Assembly (NCBI RefSeq): GCF_007860095.1
Contig: NZ_SJPT01000001.1
Coordinates: 448,212-512,211, forward strand
Direction: 5' to 3'
Source of the DNA: Novipirellula galeiformis
GTDB lineage: Bacteria > Planctomycetota > Planctomycetia > Pirellulales > Pirellulaceae
Length of the DNA: 64,000 nt
The stretch's first letter is position 1. Each line of letters opens with the position of its first letter. Below the pieces are notes generated by a model. The model ran no database searches. It saw nothing but the letters and a program-made list of their open reading frames with translations, and had not been told where the DNA came from. The position numbers were made by a program, and so were the translations under genes. This document shows, piece after piece, positions 31,501 through 42,144 of this stretch.

Positions 31501-31861
31501 CTTGGGCAAAGGATTTCGAAGCGGCCGCGTAATCAGGGGCCTCCTGTTGCATATAGCAAACCCCCAAGAAGTGAGCAGCCTTGGATGCCATCGGGTCATC
31601 CGGGTACTCCTTCAAAAAGGCGTTCCAGCTCTCAATCGCCAGCCCGATCGCACCATTGGTTTGAAAGTTTGCCGCATCCGCGTAAGCCGCGATCGACTCT
31701 TCCGAGGATTCTTTGGCAGCGGCAATGAGGTCAAAGCATGGGGAGCTCAGAAAGGCGATGCCAGCAAGCAAACCAAGCATCGGTTGCCGGAAAAAATGCA
31801 CGAAATCAATCGCGAGACGATTGATTCGGAACAGGTTGAAGACGACCTGTGTATGGAACAC
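28529..31861 (-). CDS. Giant periplasmic TPR protein
   Basis: Up to 1110 residues; an in-frame ATG at 31780 directly precedes a signal-like segment (MLGLLAGIAFLSSPCF) and may be the true start, giving 1083 residues. Almost the whole mature protein is tetratricopeptide repeats, about 20 or more, many with the YbgF/CpoB-like wording (A..FLEEYPDSPLAxxAxYxLGxxYY type, e.g. YPDDPMASKAAHFLGVCYM). In Tol and Exb systems such proteins organise envelope and peptidoglycan partners; here it leads the ExbBD operon. The partner is not known. Confidence 0.88.
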   Translation of the reverse strand: MFHTQVVFNLFRINRLAIDFVHFFRQPMLGLLAGIAFLSSPCFDLIAAAKESSEESIAAYADAANFQTNGAIGLAIESWNAFLKEYPDDPMASKAAHFLGVCYMQQEAPDYAAASKSFAQALQDSDYELREESLVNQGWCLYSSAGDAPNRDQDRLRESIATFETLRKEFPQSSFLDRALFYSGEAAYGLGDAKKAIANYDQLLALPTAKESPLRCDALYARGIAYEELDQYDNAVASFRQLLSSCEKSDLVTDVHLRIGDTAILKKEYKQAIESFDAAMKSTENKDDLSYALFRQAFALVQANQPGEAAKKYEQLLKDYPDSSYTASATLASAQSTYRSGDIEEAAKRFQRVLEQKNPTASTEAAHWLARIHLGKGDSAKALEVIRGQLERGAEGKFVATLKLDLGEALSMTPDTMKESLAAFEQAYRDAPDDELAPRALYNAAFSALQINEPKRAIELASEFLKKFPDDTLTLDVLFVEAESHFILGDTGTAADKFKALVKKSDAGDTSQRPLWILRAATALNAANRAQETLSLFKEQSAPLPEKAQQAEAQLLLGQAYLMTENPSDSAKAFQASHDADPSWPRASEALLMAGQALFAAGDTKAAQTAWTTIIDQDSKSRMADQARFKLAQLASTQKDVAEASRLYDEIVASGADPGLMPYAYYGRARLLMEHGKHKEAMTSLDTLLKDYATHAIRSEALLARGISERNLGELEAARKDLEAFLELKPSGLNLGHVLYELALIDQKEKHPAKAATHLERLVAEVPNYPDFDKVLYELGWSYRESEKQDAAVETFTKLIARSPTSPLSGEAAYFVGQHAYENKNWDEAAKYFLTSAEQTTDPKLAEKAFYRLGWSRFKEARFDEAEKAFQQQAEKHPDGTLAFDALMMVGECRFNEGKHEAALAGYAAARKQIQDKEETAKSLRDPADRQAREIVLLHGGQSAAQLKKWDDAIAWYDELRERFPATHYLAQVFYETGFAYQQTGNNDKALQMFGEVADNYRNEVAARARFMIGEIHFANRRLDLAIPEFQKVMYGFGAEQAPEPIKNWQAKSGFEAGRCSELLIQQAQTPAAKQKSFDFAVRFFQYVIAKHPQHELAEKAKTQLEALKK

Positions 31862-32348
31862 GTAGATGACCCCCGAAGCGCGTGATATTTCAGGTATGGG
31901 TGATTTGCGACCGACATGCCATTAATAACGAGAACTCTGTAAGCTCGTAAACGACTAATTCTAGCGAGACGGCGACACAGGCGATAGTTTCACGCTTGGC
32001 ACCGCTACAGGTCAAAAAGAGCCCCAAATCGGCAAGGTTGAGCCAATTCGCCGATTTTCCCTTGTCCTTAGCGTTGACCAAAGGCCAAGTTCGTTCGTTG
32101 GTAGCCAGACGAAGCCGTTCGTTGCCGATCGCGAATCGCAGCTGAGATTCCATTATCGCCAAGCGGCCCAGAAATCCAATTGGTTCGCTGGGGGCCCGCG
32201 TCCCCATATTCAAACGACCCGTCTTCAAACTACCCGTATTTAGGTTTTCCGGATACGAGGTTGCCCGGGATACGAGGTTGCCAAGGTTCGGATACACTAA
32301 ACGCCTTTCCTCTTTTTAGATCATTCTCTTCTTTTAACGATCGGATCA
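31862..32348. other. Divergent promoter region with short direct repeats
   Basis: 487 bases between the TPR operon (-) and the epimerase (+). At 32251-32282 the 15-base word GGATACGAGGTTGCC occurs twice, and at about 32209-32237 TTCAAAC(G/T)ACCCGT occurs twice. A minus-strand frame (31890-32297) crosses these repeats and lacks any recognisable feature, so I do not call it a gene. Confidence 0.45.
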
Positions 32349-33338
32349 ATGGTGGGCGAAACGACATCGGTAATCACGGGTGGTGCGGGATTCATTGGGT
32401 CACATTTGACTGAATCTTTGCTCCAGCAAGGGCATCGCGTCATCGTCGTCGATGACCTCTCGACGGGACGTAAAAACAATATTGAAGGATTGCTCGAAAA
32501 TCCCAAGGTCCAGTACATCGAGGGCTCGGTGACCGAAGAAGCTTTGGTCAATGAGGTCGTCGATCAAGCCGATCGGGTTTATCACCTCGCCGCGGCCGTG
32601 GGCGTGGCCTTGATCGCCAAGCAGCCGATCCAGACAATCGAACGCAACGTTTATCCGACGCAATTGATTTTGAATCGCTTGGGCCAACGGGCCAGCAAGG
32701 GAGACCTGGTCCCCTGTTTCATCGCCAGCACGAGCGAAGTCTACGGAAAGAATCCAAAGGAAGTGTGGTCCGAGGAAGACGACCTTGTCTTCGGCGCAAC
32801 GACAAAACCAAGGTGGAGTTACGGCGTTTCCAAGGCGATTGACGAATTTCTTGGTTTGGCGTTTTACAAAGAAAAACAACTACCCGTGGTCATCGGGCGG
32901 TTCTTTAACGTCGTCGGACCGCGGCAAACGGGGGCCTATGGAATGGTGCTGCCACGGTTTGTCGAGGCGGCACTGCGCGGCGGTCCTTTGGTGGTTCACG
33001 ACGATGGTCACCAAGTGCGATGTTTTGCCCATGTCGATGATGTCGTGCATGCGGTGACCTGCTTGGTTGATAAGCCTGAGGCCGCCGGTCGTGTCTACAA
33101 CATCGGTAGCGATAGGCCCGTCTCGATTCTGCAGTTGGCACAGCGCGTGGTCGAGCGAGTCAATCCAAAGGCGACGATCGAGTTCCAAACCTATGCGGAC
33201 GCTTACGACGAATCGTTCGAAGACATTCGCCGCCGCGTCCCCGATCTGACGCGAATCCGCGAAGCCATCGGCTTCGCGCCGGCGAAGGACCTCGACGCCA
33301 TCATTGATGCGGTCGCCAAGTATCAAGTGTCGCTCTAA
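32349..33338 (+). CDS. NAD-dependent sugar-nucleotide epimerase/dehydratase
   Basis: 329 residues of the extended short-chain dehydrogenase family that acts on nucleotide sugars for surface polysaccharide. The Rossmann motif GGAGFIGSH is at residues 11-19, DDLSTG follows strand 2, the Ser/Thr of the triad is in ASTSEVYG, and the catalytic pair is Y158 and K162 in YGVSK. GRFFNVVGPRQ and the CFAHVDDVVHAV loop fit UDP-glucose 4-epimerase or UDP-glucuronate decarboxylase relatives; the exact substrate cannot be told. It stands alone, with no neighbouring glycosyltransferases. Confidence 0.87.
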   Translation: MVGETTSVITGGAGFIGSHLTESLLQQGHRVIVVDDLSTGRKNNIEGLLENPKVQYIEGSVTEEALVNEVVDQADRVYHLAAAVGVALIAKQPIQTIERNVYPTQLILNRLGQRASKGDLVPCFIASTSEVYGKNPKEVWSEEDDLVFGATTKPRWSYGVSKAIDEFLGLAFYKEKQLPVVIGRFFNVVGPRQTGAYGMVLPRFVEAALRGGPLVVHDDGHQVRCFAHVDDVVHAVTCLVDKPEAAGRVYNIGSDRPVSILQLAQRVVERVNPKATIEFQTYADAYDESFEDIRRRVPDLTRIREAIGFAPAKDLDAIIDAVAKYQVSL

Positions 33339-33634
33339 ACGCTCTCGTTTCGTGAGCCGACGTCACCACGCCGGTGCAACCGAAACGCCACTCATCACGC
33401 CCGGAGACTTCAAATCGGAGGATGAACCACGCTTGCAAACGGTCACTGGCATGCCCCTCCCTCGGGCCGTGTTATGCCTCGGCATCGGTTGCATGCGTTT
33501 CTCAGCCTTGCGTTTCCGCAGCCTGGCGTTTCTGCAGATCCACGCACGCACGGGGGGGATCCTAGCTATACTCGGCGGCAGCCGTGAGGGGAGAAGTCTT
33601 CGCGATTCGTTACCGGTTTAGAGAGAGGGTGGGA

Positions 33635-36600
33635 ATGTTAGCGATACGCTATCAAGTGTTGGTCGCAGTGATGTCAGCCGCAGTGATGTCAGCCGCAGTG
33701 ATGTCAGCCGCCGAAATACCAGCCGCTGAGACGCCCGCCACCGGGACGCCCGCCGCCAAGTCGCCGATGGCCAAGTCGCCGATGGTCAGTGAAGACACCG
33801 TGATCCGCTGGAAGACTCAGCGGCTTTCGAGTGATTTCTTCAGTGAGGGGGCGACCGCGGGTGACTTTAATCGCGATGGCGTGACCGATGTGGCGTCGGG
33901 ACCGTTTTGGTACGCAGGCCCCGACTTCAAAACCGAGCATCGCTTTTACGCCCAAGACGTCTTCGATCCGCACGGCTATTCCAACCACTTCTTCTCGTAT
34001 ACCGACGACTTCAATCAAGACGGTTGGGATGACATTTTAGTGTTCGGCTTCCCCGGCAACGATGCCTCGTGGTTTGAGAACCCCAAAACCGCTGATCGTT
34101 TCTGGCCACGACATCAAGTGCTCGACCAGGTCGATAATGAATCGCCCACGTATGTCGATATCAACGGCGATGGCAAACGAGACATCGTTTGCAGCCAAGA
34201 AGGCTATTTCGGGTTCGCCGAAGTCAATCCAAATGCTCCTGAAGCACCCTGGGCGTTTCGTCGTATTTCCACCCAGAGCACCGGCGGCAAGTTCACTCAT
34301 GGCCTTGGGGTGGGCGACATTGACGGGGACGGTCGGATGGACCTGATCGAAAAAAATGGATGGTGGCAACAACCCGAATCATGGGTGGGAGACCCGATTT
34401 GGAAGCAGCATCTCTATCCGTTTTCCCCTGGCACCGGCGGAGCACAGATGTTTGCGTGGGATGTCGATGGCGATGGCGATAACGACGTCATCACATCGCT
34501 CAACGCGCATGGATTTGGCTTGCGGTGGTACGAACAAACAAAGATCGATGGTGCGATTGCATTCAAGCCTCACACGATTATGGGACAAACGCCAGCCGAA
34601 AATGCTTACGGTGTCTGTTTCTCGCAAGTCCACGCCATCGAACGGGTGGATATGAACGGCGACGGCTTGGATGACATTTTGACGGGCAAGCGTTATTGGG
34701 CGCATGGGCCGCGCGGGGACGTGAACGCCGCCGATCCGGCAGTCGTCTATTGGTTCGAATTGTCACGCACTCAAGAGGATGCCAATGAAACCTCCGCATC
34801 CAAGGTGCGTTGGATTCCTCATTTGATCGACGATGATTCGGGCGTGGGAACGGAGGTCAATTTCGCGGACCTCGATGGTGATGGAAACGTCGATGTCTTT
34901 GTTGGTAACAAGAAAGGGACGTTCGTTCATTTGCAACATCGATTGGCCGCGGAGAAACCGGATGCGTCCAAGCATGTGCCGCGGTCGCGTGATGTCGGCG
35001 CTCGCCCTAGCACCGGTGGGTTGCCTGAGAACGAAGGACTCTCTCCTCAGCAGGCTGCCGATGCGATCACGGTCCCCGAAGGCTTTCGAGTTCAATTGGC
35101 CGCCGGCGAGCCGATGGTTCATCAGCCGATTGCGATGTCCTTGGATGATCGGGGCCGATTGTGGATCGCCGAAGCTCACACCTATCCCACGCGTGCACCG
35201 CAAGGCCAAGGGCAAGACAAAATCATCATTCTCGAAGATCAGAATCATGATGGCGTGTTCGATTCACGCAAGGTGTTCATCGAAGGACTCAACTTGGTGA
35301 GTGGGATGGAGGTCGGGTTCGGAGGGGTTTGGATTGGTGCGGCGCCGTACTTGATGTTTATCCCCGACCGGGATGGGGATGATGTCCCCGATGGCGAACC
35401 CGAAATCTTGTTGGATGGATTCGGTTTCCAGGACACTCACGAAACGCTCAACTCCTTTATCTGGGGGCCCGATGGATGGTTGTATGGTTGCCACGGGGTG
35501 TTCACGCATTCCAACGTTGGGCCGCCGGGAACTGCCGACGAAGACCGCACGCCAATCAATGCGGGCGTGTGGCGTTACCATCCGATCAAGCACCGCTTTG
35601 AAGTCTTTGCTCATGGAACCAGCAATCCGTGGGGGCTCGATTTCAACCAATACGGCCAATCGTTCATCACCGCGTGCGTGATTCCCCATATGTATCACAT
35701 CATCCAAGGCGGTCGGTACCAACGCCAAGCGGGACAGCATTTTGATCCCTATGTTTACGACGACCTTAAAACGATCGCCGATCACGCTCACTACGTTGGC
35801 AACCTTGGCGACCATGCTTGGTGGAAAGGCCGTAACGAGGCCGCTGCTCACCAGGATACAAACGCTGCCGGCGGAGGCCATGCGCATTGTGGAGGGATGA
35901 TTTATTTGGGCGACAATTGGCCCACGCAGTATCACGGTTCCATGTTCATGGCAAATATCCACGGCAACCGGATCAACAACGACTTGTTTCGGCGTAGAGG
36001 AAGTGGGTATGTCGCATCGCATGGGGACGATTTTCTGTTTGCAAACGACCGCTGGTTTCGTGCCATCAATATGAAGTACGGCCCCGACGGCAGTGTCTAT
36101 CTGATCGATTGGTATGACAAAAATGCTTGCCATCGCACCGATCGTGAAGTTTGGGATCGCACGAATGGACGTGTCTTTCGGATCCGCTTTGGCAGCACCG
36201 AGTCCAAGGCCGTTGATTTGTCGAGCGAGAGCAATGAGCGTCTGGTGGCGTACCACGAACATGAAAACGAGTGGTATCCACGAACGGCCAGACGCATTTT
36301 GCAGTCGCGTTGTTTGAGTTCGGATTCGCAAACGCCACTTGCTTCGAACGAAAAACAGGCGATCGCGGCTCAGCTTGAACAATTGGCCTTTGGCTCTCAT
36401 CGAGTGTCGGTTCGGTTGCGGGCGATTTGGACGATGCACGCTTGTGGTTTATTGACGACTTCGCATCGCGAACGGTTGCTCGAGGATCACGGCCACAAGT
36501 CCGAGTACTTGCGGGCGTGGGCGATTCAGCTTGAGATGGAAGATTCGACTCCAGAGGAGCGGGCGACCTCGTTGCTGCCGAAGTTCATCGAGATGGCGGC

Positions 36601-38440
36601 GACCGAGACTTCTCCCCACGTGCGACTCGCGTTGGCAAGTGGATTGCAGCGGATGCCGCTCCGAGACCGCTGGGAAATCCTTGCTCGCTTGGTTCGCCAT
36701 AGCAGCGATGCGGACGATGCCAACTTGCCGTTGCTGATTTGGTACGCGGCTCAGCCGTTAGTCGTTGTTGACACTCCGCGAGCGCTGACGCTTGCCCAAG
36801 AATCTCGTCTACCGCGAGTGCGACAATACATTTATCGCCGCGCCGCGGCAGACCCCGAGTCGATTGATCACCTGCTCGTTACGCTGGGCAGCGTCGATGA
36901 CGCCGAGTCGCAGAAGGTCATGCTGGCCGAGATTGTCGCCGCGATCGCCAATCAAACTCGTTTGAAAATGCCGCCGCAATGGATCGCGGTCTACGAAAAA
37001 TTGGCGGCCAGTGACGATCCCCTGGTCCGCGCCAACGCTCAGCTGATTACGGTCAAATTCGGCGACGCTTCGATCTTTCCAAAATTGCGTGAGCTCGTCG
37101 CCGATGATCGAGTCGATGCGACATTGCGGCGGGGGGCGCTTACGGCGCTGGTGGGCGGAAAAGACAAGCAGCTTTTTCCTGTTTTGATTGAATTGCTAAC
37201 CGATGAGGTGCTGCGGCGTGATGCGATTCAGGCGTTAGCAAACTTCAGCGACCCGGCGGGCGCCGACACGCTGATTCGTCACTACGATCAATTCTCTGCT
37301 GGCGAAAAATCCGATGCGCTGGCGACGCTCGCGTCGCGGGCACCCTTTGCCAAAAAATTGCTGGCCGCGGTCTCCGGCAACAAGCTTCCGCGTCGCGACC
37401 TGTCTGCGTTCACGATTCGTCAGATTCAATCGCTCGGCGACCCGGCGTTGACCCAGCGGGTGAACGAGGTTTGGGGCAGCGTGCGAACGACCTCTGCAGA
37501 AAAGCAAGAGCGAATCGCTTCGCTCAAAGCCCAATTCACCGCCGACGTGCTCGCCAAAGCGGATCTTGCTCACGGACGCGCTCTGTACGATGGGACCTGT
37601 GGCAAATGCCATCGATTGTTTGGTAGCGGCGGTGATATCGGTCCCGATATCACGGGATCGAATCGAGGAGACATTGAGTACTCGTTGCAAAACATCATCG
37701 ATCCCAATGCGTTGATCGGACGTGACTATCAACCGACTCAGGTGTTAACCGACGATGGTCGTGTTTTGATCGGATTGTTAAAAGAGGAAACGCAAACGGC
37801 TTTGGTCATTCAAACCGTCAACGAAAAAGTGGTGATCGACAAGCAAGCGATCGGCGTGCGAAGCTTGGTCGCCACGTCAATGATGCCCGAGGGCCAATTG
37901 GACTCCATGACGCCCGACCAAGTGCGGGATTTGATTGCCTATTTGGCAAGTCCAATACAGGTGCCGTTGCCGGGCGAGGTGCCGCGGATCCATCCCGAAA
38001 CGAACTCGGTTTCGGGGGCCATTGAAGCGGAGTCGGTCTCCTCGTTCTCAGCGACCCGCGGGCAGGTGCGGCCGCAAAACATGCGGAACTTTCCCGACGG
38101 TCAGTGGAGCGGGGATGCTCATTTATGGTGGACCGATGCCAAGCCTGGGGACAAGTTGTCTCTTTCGATCTCGGTCGCAACACCGGGCACCCGCGAAGTG
38201 TTTGTGGCAATGACCAAAGCTCACGATTACGGCACGTTCGAGTATTCGATTAACGGCGTGAAAGTTTTGGCGCCGATCGACTTGTTTAACAAGGGGGGCG
38301 TAATCGCAACGGGCCCGGTATCGCTCGGGACACACGAACTCAAGCAAGGAGTCAACGTGATCGAGGTGGAGGTGACGGGAGCTCATCCCGCCGCCACCAA
38401 GCGATTTATGTTCGGGCTCGATTACATCTACCTAAAGTAG
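33635..38440 (+). CDS. Giant secreted PVC-type haem-binding protein with VCBS and HEAT regions
   Basis: 1601 residues from ATG 33635, chosen for its GAGGGTGGGA ribosome site; the frame is open to 33584. Order: an unusual signal region with VMSAA repeats; a VCBS/FG-GAP propeller (about 45-440, DFNRDGVTDVASG, DINGDGKRDI, DIDGDGRMDLI, DVDGDGDNDVI); the planctomycete-type membrane-bound dehydrogenase domain (about 465-900, a PQQ-like propeller, FRVQLAAGEPMVHQPIAM); HEAT-like helices (900-1300); a CxxCH domain with haem site C1322-G-K-C-H1326; and a C-terminal sandwich (about 1460-1600). Such proteins are thought to oxidise sugars or similar compounds in the periplasm; the substrate is unknown. 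Confidence 0.9.
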   Translation: MLAIRYQVLVAVMSAAVMSAAVMSAAEIPAAETPATGTPAAKSPMAKSPMVSEDTVIRWKTQRLSSDFFSEGATAGDFNRDGVTDVASGPFWYAGPDFKTEHRFYAQDVFDPHGYSNHFFSYTDDFNQDGWDDILVFGFPGNDASWFENPKTADRFWPRHQVLDQVDNESPTYVDINGDGKRDIVCSQEGYFGFAEVNPNAPEAPWAFRRISTQSTGGKFTHGLGVGDIDGDGRMDLIEKNGWWQQPESWVGDPIWKQHLYPFSPGTGGAQMFAWDVDGDGDNDVITSLNAHGFGLRWYEQTKIDGAIAFKPHTIMGQTPAENAYGVCFSQVHAIERVDMNGDGLDDILTGKRYWAHGPRGDVNAADPAVVYWFELSRTQEDANETSASKVRWIPHLIDDDSGVGTEVNFADLDGDGNVDVFVGNKKGTFVHLQHRLAAEKPDASKHVPRSRDVGARPSTGGLPENEGLSPQQAADAITVPEGFRVQLAAGEPMVHQPIAMSLDDRGRLWIAEAHTYPTRAPQGQGQDKIIILEDQNHDGVFDSRKVFIEGLNLVSGMEVGFGGVWIGAAPYLMFIPDRDGDDVPDGEPEILLDGFGFQDTHETLNSFIWGPDGWLYGCHGVFTHSNVGPPGTADEDRTPINAGVWRYHPIKHRFEVFAHGTSNPWGLDFNQYGQSFITACVIPHMYHIIQGGRYQRQAGQHFDPYVYDDLKTIADHAHYVGNLGDHAWWKGRNEAAAHQDTNAAGGGHAHCGGMIYLGDNWPTQYHGSMFMANIHGNRINNDLFRRRGSGYVASHGDDFLFANDRWFRAINMKYGPDGSVYLIDWYDKNACHRTDREVWDRTNGRVFRIRFGSTESKAVDLSSESNERLVAYHEHENEWYPRTARRILQSRCLSSDSQTPLASNEKQAIAAQLEQLAFGSHRVSVRLRAIWTMHACGLLTTSHRERLLEDHGHKSEYLRAWAIQLEMEDSTPEERATSLLPKFIEMAATETSPHVRLALASGLQRMPLRDRWEILARLVRHSSDADDANLPLLIWYAAQPLVVVDTPRALTLAQESRLPRVRQYIYRRAAADPESIDHLLVTLGSVDDAESQKVMLAEIVAAIANQTRLKMPPQWIAVYEKLAASDDPLVRANAQLITVKFGDASIFPKLRELVADDRVDATLRRGALTALVGGKDKQLFPVLIELLTDEVLRRDAIQALANFSDPAGADTLIRHYDQFSAGEKSDALATLASRAPFAKKLLAAVSGNKLPRRDLSAFTIRQIQSLGDPALTQRVNEVWGSVRTTSAEKQERIASLKAQFTADVLAKADLAHGRALYDGTCGKCHRLFGSGGDIGPDITGSNRGDIEYSLQNIIDPNALIGRDYQPTQVLTDDGRVLIGLLKEETQTALVIQTVNEKVVIDKQAIGVRSLVATSMMPEGQLDSMTPDQVRDLIAYLASPIQVPLPGEVPRIHPETNSVSGAIEAESVSSFSATRGQVRPQNMRNFPDGQWSGDAHLWWTDAKPGDKLSLSISVATPGTREVFVAMTKAHDYGTFEYSINGVKVLAPIDLFNKGGVIATGPVSLGTHELKQGVNVIEVEVTGAHPAATKRFMFGLDYIYLK

Positions 38441-38770
38441 GATGCCGCTTGTATCGCCGGAAGCAAAAGTCCCGTCATCGCGCCGGTGAAGGTATTCATT
38501 CCCCACCGTTTTAAGATGGGGAAAGCCGTCCGCTGCGTTAGCCGCGGGGTATCCTTCATGGCGGGGCGAGAAGGCTCGGGCGAGCCCATTCCGCTCGTTG
38601 AGCAGCATTCAGGTTTGCCCGAGTTTACTTTAGTAGCCTAGAGCACCTCGGCAGAAGTCTTTCCGCATAACTCCTCAAAGCGGCGAAGCTGCAAAACGTA
38701 GCCTAGGCTACGTTACCCGATGAGTTGTGCGGAGGTGCTTAGCGCTGTTCTCAGTCCACGGCTAAGGGCA
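38441..38770. other. Intergenic region with a large nested inverted repeat
   Basis: 330 bases between convergent genes. A long hairpin occupies 38642-38739: AGCACCTC pairs with GAGGTGCT, CGCATAACTC with GAGTTGTGCG (one G-T), and within it lies a perfect 20-base palindrome at 38695-38714 (AACGTAGCCTAGGCTACGTT). It could be a dispersed palindromic element or a bidirectional transcript end. Confidence 0.65.
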
Positions 38771-39241
38771 CTACTTGGTGTTGACGTACATCATTCGTAG
38801 GGCGTGCAGCGCCTCGGAGAGCATTTTAGATTCCTCTTCGCTGAGGTTGCCCTTGGTCTTTCCGCCAAGCATCTCGATCGTGTCGATGTAGTGCTTTGCA
38901 AAGGGTTTGTTGACTTTAGCTTCGCCGCTGGAGGGATCGGGGATCTGTCCAAGCGTTGCCATCGCTTGAGTGAACAGCATCGAGATCAGCACCTCGAACG
39001 AGGCGGGAGGCGGCTGTTGTAGCGATGCGTTTTCGTCGCTCGAGGGAGCTGGCGTCTCCGCCGTTACAGCTTGCTCGACCGGTTCGCTTTCGGCCGCTGC
39101 CTTGTCCGAAGCTTTATCGGCAGCGGCGTTGGCGCTCGCCGCTTCTTTTTCTTTGGCGACCTGTTCTTTCCAGTCGCTGTCGACGACGATTTTTGGCTCG
39201 TCGGAGCTGGAGTCGCCGTTGGTTGGGTTGGAATCACTCAT
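38771..39241 (-). CDS. DUF1844 domain protein
   Basis: 156 residues. An acidic, Ala/Glu-rich N-terminus (residues 1-75) precedes a compact DUF1844 helical domain: SFEVLISMLFTQAMATLGQI, then KHYIDTIEMLGGKTKGNLSEEESKML. The family is widespread and uncharacterised. It is the last gene of a minus-strand run kdsB-pyrG-DUF1844, 219 bases after pyrG. Confidence 0.85.
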   Translation of the reverse strand: MSDSNPTNGDSSSDEPKIVVDSDWKEQVAKEKEAASANAAADKASDKAAAESEPVEQAVTAETPAPSSDENASLQQPPPASFEVLISMLFTQAMATLGQIPDPSSGEAKVNKPFAKHYIDTIEMLGGKTKGNLSEEESKMLSEALHALRMMYVNTK

Positions 39242-39460
39242 GAAATTGCCTTTGAAATCGATGACGTAATGGGGCGTTGATTCAAGGGAGTTGGGCTCTT
39301 CGCGATCAGTACCTCCAGCGAAGCAGGCGAATGCGACAGCATCGCCTTGCTTGGATCGGCACCGCGTGAGCGTCCAGCAGGAATTTTACGCGGATTCAGC
39401 GTGAAATGTGCGATGAAAAAAAATCGCCCTGTTGAATTTCGCTCGCCCACCGGAGGTTGA

Positions 39461-41089
<1,629 letters not shown>

Positions 41090-41139
41090 TCATAGCGAAA
41101 TGAGCCCAAGACGGAAGTCGTCACAATTGACGAAGCGGG

Positions 41140-42000
41140 CTATTGGATCCGTTGGGCAAATGCTTGGAAATCGGCTTCGGTGTCGATGCCCGATGCGGCC
41201 GTTTCGACCCGGGCGACCACGATTCGCTTCCCCGCTTCGATCGCCCGCAGTTGTTCGAGCCGCTCGGATTGCTCCAGCGGACTCGGGGGTTGGGTGGAAA
41301 ACCAGTCAAGAAATTCTCGTCGATAGGCATATAATCCGACATGGTGCCAATACAGGGGGGGCTCCATCGCCAGCGTTTCTGCGGTGATGCCCCCGCGGAA
41401 ATGGGGGACCGGTTCGCGGCTGAAATAGATCGCCTTTCCCGCCAGACTACCCGGATCGTGGCGTTCGCCCCTGCGTTTATCTGCGGCGGTGGCTCCCAGG
41501 GCGAACCCGGCTCGCTGGGCGGATTCACCCTCCCCTGCCCTGCTCCGCCCCGTTGCGATCACGATTTTGACACAGCCGGGGTCCTGCAAGAGAGATTCCG
41601 CTCGAATGGGGGTTCCAATCGTGGCGATGTCGGCCTTGCTGTCATTGAGCAAGAGCGATCCGACCCGATTGATCGCCTCGGGATCGATCTCGGGCTCGTC
41701 CCCTTGGACGTTGATGAACACGTCAAAATCGGGGAATTGAGCCGCGACTTCGGCAATCCGATCGGTACCGCTCGGGCAATCGACGCTCGTCATCACCCAA
41801 CGGCCACCAAATGCATCGACTTCATCGGCAAGTTTTTGGTCATCGACGGCGATTACCACTGCATCGGCGATTTCGGCCTTGCAGGCGGCGTTCCAGGTAT
41901 GCTCGAGGATCGACTTTCCCTTGGCTCGGCGGAGCAATTTTTCGGGTAGCCGCGTCGAGGCTAAGCGGGCAGGAATGACGATCATACAGCGGTGGTTCAT
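41140..42000 (-). CDS. kdsB: 3-deoxy-manno-octulosonate cytidylyltransferase with internal insertion
   Basis: Activates Kdo with CTP to CMP-Kdo for lipopolysaccharide. The N-terminus VIPARLASTRLPEKLL and CTP-site motifs (VQGDEPEIDPE, then AIYFSREPVP, HVGLYAYRREFL and EQLRAIEAGKRI) are intact. At 286 residues it is about 35 longer than usual. The extra residues form one block, after VKIVI and before AIYFSREPVP (about residues 150-188; roughly bases 41440-41555), rich in Gly, Arg and Ala, where most KdsB proteins have a short turn. The catalytic core is unaffected. Its presence indicates an outer membrane with Kdo. Confidence 0.93.
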   Translation of the reverse strand: MNHRCMIVIPARLASTRLPEKLLRRAKGKSILEHTWNAACKAEIADAVVIAVDDQKLADEVDAFGGRWVMTSVDCPSGTDRIAEVAAQFPDFDVFINVQGDEPEIDPEAINRVGSLLLNDSKADIATIGTPIRAESLLQDPGCVKIVIATGRSRAGEGESAQRAGFALGATAADKRRGERHDPGSLAGKAIYFSREPVPHFRGGITAETLAMEPPLYWHHVGLYAYRREFLDWFSTQPPSPLEQSERLEQLRAIEAGKRIVVARVETAASGIDTEADFQAFAQRIQ

Positions 42001-42144
42001 CGGGGGGGCGAGTCCTGATCAAGAGGGGGCGTTGAACTTCATGCCCCTCATGATCCCGTCAAAAGCCCGCTAAGGTAAGCGGGGGCAACGTTGAGGATGG
42101 GGCGTTTGACAACGATTTGGCAAGCCGATAGAGTCGTGCGCTAA

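Noticed and set aside
31890-32297. 135-residue minus-strand open frame upstream of the TPR gene
   Set aside because: Runs through short direct repeats in a promoter region, with no domain or ribosome site.
35264-36439. 391-residue minus-strand open frame
   Set aside because: Antisense within the haem-binding giant and with no recognisable domain.
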